Assembly (NCBI GenBank): GCA_050693975.1
Contig: JBOGWV010000017.1
Coordinates: forward strand, 1 to 12,023
Direction: 5' to 3'
From: WHSV01 sp050693975
Lineage (GTDB): Bacteria > Actinomycetota > CADDZG01 > WHSQ01
Length of the DNA stretch: 12,023 bases
Position 1 is the stretch's first letter. Every line of letters starts with the position of its first letter. Made by a program: the position numbers and the translations under genes. The notes under the pieces were generated by a model, which searched no databases, had not been told where the DNA came from, and worked only from the letters and a program-made list of their open reading frames with translations. Shown piece after piece: positions 7,390-12,023 of this stretch.

Positions 7390-8237
7390 TCAGCCGAGAG
7401 CGAAACGGCGCTGGCCCACCAGCCGGAGGACCCTCTCGGCAACCTCTCCCGGCTTTCGGCGAAGCTGATACGAGGTCACAGGAATAATCAACCAACCAAG
7501 GCTGGCGAGGAGACCATACCGAAAGGCGTCACGCTCCCAAGCCGCGTGACCCAGGTGCCATCGCCGGCTGTCTACTTCGATCCCCACCCTCAACTCCGGC
7601 CAAGCCACATCGAGGACGGCGATCGATTTCCCATCTACAAGCACGTCGTAGTTGCGGTGGCCACCGGGGATGTTCTGTTTGCGTAGGAAATCACTGACCA
7701 GCGCCTCTAGCGCGCTCGTCGTCAGACCCATCCCCTCGATGCGCTCACCCACAAGCATTCGAAGCGTAGACATCCCGCGACGTCCTGCAGAAGAAGCCAT
7801 GACCTTCTCTAGGAACGGGAGGTTAAGGAGACCTGTGCGAAGCCCTGAGTCGAGCGCAGCCTCGAGGACTGCGGCCGTCACCAGCCCTTTCGCCTTACGC
7901 GGTTTGTGGTCGAGATCTCGACCACATCTGCGCTGAGCCCGTCGAATCCCCACAGCACTCCGCCGGCGCGGCCCGAGGCCGCCGCCTCGTCCACACCGGC
8001 CCACAGCACCGCGCCCATCTCGGACCGCAGCCACGATGGAGTCGAGCTTCGAAGTGAGTAAACGCCCGGAAGAAAGTTCCTCCACTCCCCGGTCTCCAAT
8101 CGGTAATCGATCATGTGTTTGGTCACACCGAACCCCAGGGCTTGTTCGCGCCCCACCAGTCCGAACTGGATTGCGGCGGTTGCATCGGCGGTCGCCCCGG
8201 GGGACGAGATCGATGGGGGGTGGATTCGTCGTGGCAT
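7390..8237 (-). pseudogene. Broken AbiEi-like / DUF559 (Vsr-fold) gene
   Basis: Two halves of one family lie in different frames. The first half (8237 to the TGA at 7878-7880) reads like the N-terminus of AbiEi-type/DUF559 proteins: a start domain with FGLVGREQALGFGVTKHMI, ETGEWRNFLPGVYSL and GGVLWGF, ending VEISTTNRVRRKGW. The second half, in another frame from about 7883 to 7390, starts LVTAAVLEAALDSGL and ends with the Vsr-like nuclease fold: VLDVAWPELRVGIEVDSRRWH, then RD, GWLIIPVT. In intact relatives roughly 30-40 residues (a TVHR... PVTT..RTL-type segment) separate these parts. Here they are joined directly with a stop at the junction, pointing to an internal deletion with loss of frame. 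The start at the ATG 8237 is uncertain; GGAG is only 2 nt upstream. Relatives are predicted nucleases or abortive-infection-type proteins, often in variable genome regions. Whether either half is still made is unknown. Confidence 0.75.
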
Positions 8238-8269
8238 CGCTCCAGTGAAAGCGCCGGCCCCCGATTTCG

Positions 8270-8287
8270 GTGTGGCGCGCGCCACAC
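8270..8287. promoter_or_regulatory. Perfect 18-bp palindrome, operator-like
   Basis: GTGTGGCGCGCGCCACAC reads the same on both strands with no loop. It lies 32 bp upstream of the likely start of the broken DUF559 gene and 4 bp from the 47-bp element. A gap-free palindrome at this distance is typical of a site for a dimeric repressor, so it may be the operator or promoter-proximal site of that gene; it could instead be part of the repeat unit. No equivalent is seen beside copy 1. Confidence 0.45.
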
Positions 8288-8291
8288 GTGC

Positions 8292-8338
8292 TCGAGAATC
8301 CCTTGGACCGGGATAGTCCCGGTCTTTGGGCATCTCGA
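8292..8338. repeat. 47-bp palindromic element, copy 2
   Basis: Same plan and same orientation as the copy at 7329: TCGA, 10-nt arm (GAATCCCTTG), the identical 19-bp core at 8306-8324, 10-nt arm (TTTGGGCATC), TCGA. Here TCGAGA (8292-8297) pairs with TCTCGA (8333-8338) and CCC (8300-8302) with GGG (8328-8330). The arms differ in sequence from copy 1 yet largely pair within this copy. It lies 31 bp after the stop of the CBS gene and 54 bp before the DUF559 start, so the two copies bracket the broken gene. No T-run follows on the minus strand. Confidence 0.8.
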
Positions 8339-8369
8339 AGACAAACGGGGCTGAGCTGCCCGCGGGGGG

Positions 8370-8714
8370 TTAGTCGGGGACGGGGGTTTCTTCGGGGGCC
8401 AGGCCCGGGATGTCGTCCATCATCGCCAGCTCGAGGAGGTCGATGATCCCGATCACGGTGCCGTCGTTTACGACCGGAAGGCTGCGGATGTGGTTGCGGG
8501 CCATGAGCCGCTGCACCACGAGGATGTCGGCCTCGCCGTCGACGTAGACCGGAGTACCCCGCTGCAACTCGACGAAGGTCGCGCACATGAGGTCGACTCC
8601 CTCACTTTGCAGCAATCGGGCAAGCCATTCGAGCGTGTCCGACGACGGATCGGACCACGGCTTCGAGGCAATGACCTCTCTGACCTTCTGGGTAGGACGG
8701 CGCATCGGAGGCAC
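8370..8714 (-). CDS. Small CBS-domain protein
   Basis: A 114-residue soluble protein. Residues about 52-97 form one CBS module: GTPVYVDGEADILVVQRLM, then NHIRSLPVVNDGTVIGIIDLLELA, with the usual 'R-S-L-P-V-V-(N/D)-x-G-x-(V/L)-(I/V)-G' signature. The first 45 residues (including TLEWLARLLQSEGVDLM) might be a degenerate partner module, but I cannot see a full second repeat, so a nucleotide site would need a dimer. CBS modules commonly sense AMP, ATP or SAM; the ligand here is unknown. The start is either the GTG at 8714 or the ATG at 8705; neither has a strong ribosome site. It starts 32 nt after the nei2 stop on the same strand, so it may be the last gene of the lhr-nei2 transcript. Confidence 0.72.
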   Translation of the reverse strand: MPPMRRPTQKVREVIASKPWSDPSSDTLEWLARLLQSEGVDLMCATFVELQRGTPVYVDGEADILVVQRLMARNHIRSLPVVNDGTVIGIIDLLELAMMDDIPGLAPEETPVPD

Positions 8715-8746
8715 CGCCCCACGTTACCCAAGGTCGATTCTTACAA

Positions 8747-9553
8747 TCAGTGCCTTTTCTTGAGATTTTGTGAAGACGGCTGGCAGGTCGGACACCAGTA
8801 GACGACCCGATCCGAGCCGTATGAGGCCTGGCGACCCTTGCGGATCGGCGTGCCGCAGCGACGGCACGGCTTGGCCTTGCGTCCGTACACGTGGTGCCTC
8901 CGGCCGGGCCTGTCCACCCCGGTCGTGACGTGACGGGCCGTGTGGCGATTCGCCTCGAGCAACCGTTTGGCCAGGTCGACCACCTTGGCCACGTCGGGCA
9001 CCGTCTCGACCGGCATCCATGGATCGAGCCCCCGGATGTAGCAGATCTCGCACTTGTAGACGTTCCCGAGGCCCGCCATCACGCGCTGATCGAGCAGCGC
9101 CTCGCCGATCGCCATTTGCGGGTGGTGCTGGAGTCGCCTCGCGGCCTCCTCGGCGTCCCAGTCGTCGCCCAACAGATCCGGCCCGAGGTGACCGACGACG
9201 TCATCCTCATCAGCGGTGGAGATCAGATCGATGACCGGGATGCGAAAGCCGACCGCCTGCCACGACTCCGTCTCGAGCACGGCCCGAGCCTCGTGGGCCG
9301 GCGAGCGCCAGCGCTGCCCATCCCTGTAGAGGTGCCAGGCGCCGTCCATCTTGAGGTGGCTGTGCAGAGTAAGCCCACCCTCGATGCGCCACAAGAGATG
9401 CTTGCCGCGCGAGACGATGTCGAGCAGCGACCGGCCCGCCAGATCGGTGGTCGCATAGCGCGGGACCCTCAGGTCGGTGCGCGTCAACCTCTGTCCGGCC
9501 AGTGCTCGCCGGAGGTTGTGCCCCGACAGCCACACGGTGTCGCCTTCAGGCAC
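8747..9553 (-). CDS. nei2: Fpg/Nei-family DNA glycosylase, Nei2 type
   Basis: Base-excision repair enzyme of 268 residues that removes oxidised bases and cleaves the abasic strand. All expected parts are visible: the catalytic N-terminus MPEGDTV (Pro2 as nucleophile, Glu3), a conserved lysine in RGKHLLWRI (K51), HSHLKMDGAWH (64-74), the helix-two-turn-helix DQRVMAGLGNVYKCEICY (155-172) and a C-terminal zinc finger with cysteines 230, 233, 254 and 257. The MPEGDTVW start and the spacing of these parts favour endonuclease VIII (Nei) over Fpg. Translation begins at GTG (9553) inside the end of lhr, with an 8-nt overlap, so the two are probably co-translated. The same lhr-nei order occurs in Mycobacterium tuberculosis (Rv3296-Rv3297). 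Confidence 0.93.
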   Translation of the reverse strand: MPEGDTVWLSGHNLRRALAGQRLTRTDLRVPRYATTDLAGRSLLDIVSRGKHLLWRIEGGLTLHSHLKMDGAWHLYRDGQRWRSPAHEARAVLETESWQAVGFRIPVIDLISTADEDDVVGHLGPDLLGDDWDAEEAARRLQHHPQMAIGEALLDQRVMAGLGNVYKCEICYIRGLDPWMPVETVPDVAKVVDLAKRLLEANRHTARHVTTGVDRPGRRHHVYGRKAKPCRRCGTPIRKGRQASYGSDRVVYWCPTCQPSSQNLKKRH

Positions 9554-12023
9554 GCAACCGCAGACCCCGAGAAGTCAGCCGCAGCCCCGCGTCGACGAGA
9601 GCCTGGGCGAGGGGCGTGTCCAGAACGGCTTCACCGTCGGCCCTCTCGACCGAAAGACTGCCGAGCTGGCCCTCGCGAGCGGCGAGCACGAGTGCGTCGA
9701 TCGCGGGCCGGAGCACGTCCGTATCGTCGGCGTAGGAGAGTAGCGTGCGACCTCCCTTCTCGACGTACAGCACGAGTCGCCCCCCGATCAGCACCACCAT
9801 CGCGCCCGCCTTGCGCCCCGCCCGGTGCCGCGCCCGGCCCTTGTCACCCTCCTTGTTTCGCGATCCTCGAGGGGATCGCTGGCCCTGATCTTGCGTTCCT
9901 CGAGATGATCGCTGCTCGGGCCACGGCAGCGCCGCGCCGTAGGGGTTGGCCGGGTCGGTCGCGGCAAGCACTTGGGTGTGGCTCTCGCCCTCGTCGTTCA
10001 TCAGCGAGCGCATCCGGTCGACCGCGCCGGCCAGTGCGAACTGCGCGCCGCCCAGCCCGTCGACGAAGTAGCCGCGGCGGCAGCGCCCCGACTCCTCCAT
10101 CGCCTTGAGCACGGGATAAACGCCGGCGAAGCCGCCGGTCACGCGCTCCGACGCGAGCGCGCCGCGAGTCACGATGCCGTGGCGCTCGAGCAGCTGCTCG
10201 GCCAGCGCGTGGGCGCGCCGGGTGGAGTCGGTCGACCGCTCAGGAACCAGGCTCCACCGGCCTGCCCCCGCCGGCGGTCCCAGCCGCGCGGGGAAGGCGG
10301 GGCCTCGTCGGCGACGCGAGCGAGGCGCGCGCCGGGAGCGCACGCCGCCCAGCAGAGCCCGCAGGGGAGCCAGGGTGTCGTTGGTCGCGAGCCCCGCCCA
10401 CACCAGCTCCCACACCGCCAGCAGGAGTTCGGCGTCGTCGGTCGAGCCGGTCTTCTCGGCGATCTGGCGGAAGAACAGCGCGCCGCTCTCGTCGAGGGCG
10501 GCGTGCACGCTCTGGGCGGCACCGGACAACTCGTCGGTCGCCGGGCCGGGCAACAGCAGCTCGGCCCGGTCCGCAAGCGCGACGCAGAGCCAGCCGTCGT
10601 CGCTGCCCAGCGCGCCGGCCCCACACCACACCAGCTCGCCGGAGGCGCCCAGCTGGTCGAGCAGCGTGGGGCTGTAGCCGGGAAGGCGGGCCGGCAAGAT
10701 CGTGCGCTCGAGGGCGGAGGCGACGAGGGGCACACCCTGAAGCTGCTCGATGACGCGGTAGAGATCGTCGAGCGTCGAATGGCTCGGCCCCGCCCGATCC
10801 ATGCCGTGCCACGCTTGCGCGAAACGGGCCAGCGCCTCGGGCGGAGCGGGCTCGACCTCTTTCCGGAACGCCGCCAGCGACATGCGGCGGAGCCGGCGAA
10901 GAACCTCGACGTCGATCCACTCGCGTCCGGTCCCGCCCGGTCGGAACTCACCCTCGAGCACCCGGCCGTCTATCTCGAGCCGTTCGAGCGCGGCGCGCAC
11001 CACGGCTGTGCCAAGCGCATAACGCTGCGCGACATCGTCGGGAACGAAAGGTCCTCGACGCGCCGCGAAGCGTGCAACGAGGTCACCCAACGGATCGGCG
11101 ACCGGCTCGAGAAACGCCGCGGGAACGCCGATTGGCAACGCGGTCCCCAGCGCGTCCCGATAGCGTGCCGCGTCCTCGATCGCAATGAAGCGCTCGTCGC
11201 CGGCAATGCGCAGAGCCAGAGCCCGCCGCGAGGTCTGCAGGGCTTCGAGCCACAGCTTGACCCGGCCGGGTTGGCGCGAGCGTTGAGCGATCTCGGACGC
11301 GCTGAGGTCGCCGAGCACGCGCAGCGCATCGTGAAGTCCATCGGCGTCGCGGATCTTGCGTTCGTCGACGAGCAGCTGAAGCTCGAGCTCGAGTTGCGCG
11401 AGCGCCGCATCGTCAATGAGCTCGCGCAGTTCCTCGCGACCCATGATCTCGGCAAGCAGCGAACGATCGAGACTGAGCGCCTGGGCGCGCCGCTCGGCCA
11501 GCGGGACGTCGCCCTCGTACATGAAGGACGCGACGAAGCCGAACTGCAGGGAGCTCGCGAACGGGGAGGGCATAGAGGTGTCGACCTCGACGATACGAAC
11601 CTCGCGCCTGGCGATGGCGGCCATGAGCTCGCCGAGCGCGGGGAGATCGAAGACGTCCTGGAGGCACTCGCGATAGGCCTCGAGCACCACGGGGAACGAC
11701 TCGTGCTTGCTCGCCACCTGCAGGAGCTGGGCGCTGCGCTGGCGCTGCTGCCACAGCGGGGTGCGGCTGCCGGGGCGGCGCCGAGGCAAAAGCAGCGAGC
11801 GAGCCGCGCACTCGCGGAATCGAGATGCGAACAGAGCCGAATTGCCGACCTCGGAGGTGACGATCTCGCTTATCTCCTCGGGATCGAAGGTGACGAAGCG
11901 GCCGGGTGGAGCCTCGTCGGCCTCGGGCAGGCGAACGACGATCCCGTCATCGGTGTAGATGCACTGAACGTCGAGCCCCAGATCCTCGCGCACGCGCCCC
12001 TCGATCGCCTGAGCCCACGGAGC
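9546..12023 (-). CDS. lhr: Lhr-type large superfamily 2 helicase, C-terminal part (partial)
   Basis: Only the last 825 residues are in the window; the frame stays open to the edge (APWAQAIEGRVREDLGLD), so the start and both RecA-like helicase domains are outside. What remains matches the Lhr core and C-terminal region. DGIVVRLPEADE and SLLLPRRRPGSRTPLWQQRQRS come first, followed by ASKHESFPVVLEAYRECLQDVFD, VEVDTSMPSPFASSLQFGF, FMYEGDVPLAERRAQAL and LRRLRRMSLAAFRKEVEP; winged-helix-like segments are in the distal part. Lhr is a 3'-5' ATP-dependent helicase that unwinds DNA or RNA-DNA hybrids and is DNA-damage associated in mycobacteria. Near the C-terminus a low-complexity Gln/Arg/Ser/Gly/Lys-rich linker interrupts the fold, containing two 11-residue repeats (see the repeat entry). 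The stop overlaps the nei2 start. Full-length relatives are about 1500 residues. Confidence 0.93.
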   Translation of the reverse strand, partial: APWAQAIEGRVREDLGLDVQCIYTDDGIVVRLPEADEAPPGRFVTFDPEEISEIVTSEVGNSALFASRFRECAARSLLLPRRRPGSRTPLWQQRQRSAQLLQVASKHESFPVVLEAYRECLQDVFDLPALGELMAAIARREVRIVEVDTSMPSPFASSLQFGFVASFMYEGDVPLAERRAQALSLDRSLLAEIMGREELRELIDDAALAQLELELQLLVDERKIRDADGLHDALRVLGDLSASEIAQRSRQPGRVKLWLEALQTSRRALALRIAGDERFIAIEDAARYRDALGTALPIGVPAAFLEPVADPLGDLVARFAARRGPFVPDDVAQRYALGTAVVRAALERLEIDGRVLEGEFRPGGTGREWIDVEVLRRLRRMSLAAFRKEVEPAPPEALARFAQAWHGMDRAGPSHSTLDDLYRVIEQLQGVPLVASALERTILPARLPGYSPTLLDQLGASGELVWCGAGALGSDDGWLCVALADRAELLLPGPATDELSGAAQSVHAALDESGALFFRQIAEKTGSTDDAELLLAVWELVWAGLATNDTLAPLRALLGGVRSRRAPRSRRRRGPAFPARLGPPAGAGRWSLVPERSTDSTRRAHALAEQLLERHGIVTRGALASERVTGGFAGVYPVLKAMEESGRCRRGYFVDGLGGAQFALAGAVDRMRSLMNDEGESHTQVLAATDPANPYGAALPWPEQRSSRGTQDQGQRSPRGSRNKEGDKGRARHRAGRKAGAMVVLIGGRLVLYVEKGGRTLLSYADDTDVLRPAIDALVLAAREGQLGSLSVERADGEAVLDTPLAQALVDAGLRLTSRGLRLRA
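9861..9914 (-). repeat. In-frame 33-bp approximate repeat within lhr linker
   Basis: On the plus strand TCCTCGAGGGGATCGCTG (9864-9881) recurs as TCCTCGAGATGATCGCTG (9897-9914), 16 of 18 bases the same, with a period of 33 nt, that is 11 codons. In the protein this reads QRSPRGSRNKE and QRSSRGTQDQG. The first unit also holds an inverted repeat, CGATCC (9861-9866) and GGATCG (9873-9878). The spacing keeps the lhr frame open, and the repeats lie in a probably disordered linker. Confidence 0.6.

Noticed and set aside
7870..7890. Programmed frameshift or stop readthrough joining the two DUF559 halves
   Set aside because: No slippery heptamer is visible and a conserved middle segment is missing, so a deletion explains the break better than recoding.
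7329..8338. Classical insertion sequence bounded by the two palindromes
   Set aside because: No transposase, no target duplication identified, and the palindromes are in the same orientation and each is itself symmetric rather than forming one terminal inverted pair.
8339..8369. Rho-independent terminator directly after the CBS gene
   Set aside because: GC-rich sequence without a clean stem and without a T-run on the minus strand.
7390..8586. A single 398-codon minus-strand reading frame covering the DUF559 region
   Set aside because: Only its C-terminal part carries family features. Its N-terminal part is Arg/Pro/Gly-rich shadow sequence overlapping the CBS gene and the out-of-frame first half of the DUF559 gene.
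8891..10108. Long plus-strand frame opposite nei2 and lhr
   Set aside because: Both minus-strand genes are certain from motifs; the plus-strand product becomes Arg/Pro-rich low complexity.

Overview
The window is high-GC bacterial DNA densely packed with genes on both strands. The gene set fits an actinomycete-type bacterium (Actinomycetota, probably an uncultured lineage). The evidence is the adjacency of an Lhr-type helicase and a Nei2-type DNA glycosylase (as in Mycobacterium), a homodimeric AceE pyruvate dehydrogenase, a secreted six-hairpin glycosidase, frequent GTG/TTG starts and an AbiEi/DUF559-type gene. The phylum call is an inference from gene content; I cannot narrow it further.

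Layout from left to right: (1) a calcineurin-like metallophosphoesterase (+, 30-707), whose 3' end overlaps by 6 bp the end of (2) a secreted glycogen-debranching-like glycosidase (-, 702-3227). (3) Divergent from it is a ParB/sulfiredoxin-fold protein (+, 3383-4279). (4) A hairpin-rich gap then leads to a 23-codon membrane peptide (+, 4412-4483) with a near-perfect Shine-Dalgarno sequence and a TTG start. (5) aceE lies on the minus strand (4526-7237). (6) Upstream of it is a broken AbiEi-like/DUF559 gene (-, 7390-8237), bracketed by two copies of a 47-bp palindromic element and preceded by a perfect 18-bp palindrome. (7) A minus-strand cluster closes the window: lhr (5' end outside the window), nei2 (overlapping lhr by 8 nt) and a small CBS-domain gene.

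Functionally, lhr and nei2 form a DNA-repair unit and are translationally coupled. AceE feeds acetyl-CoA synthesis, but no E2 or E3 gene is in the window. The glycosidase would act outside the membrane on an oligosaccharide. The part that is hardest to explain is 7.3-8.35 kb. There a decayed nuclease-type gene sits between two palindromes with identical cores and end tetranucleotides; their intermediate arms differ between copies but still largely pair within each copy. This looks like a structured mobile or REP-like repeat rather than ordinary intergenic sequence. No tRNA, rRNA, CRISPR array or transposase gene was seen. No gene-free stretch exceeds about 300 bases; the longest, 4280-4525, holds the hairpins and the small membrane peptide.
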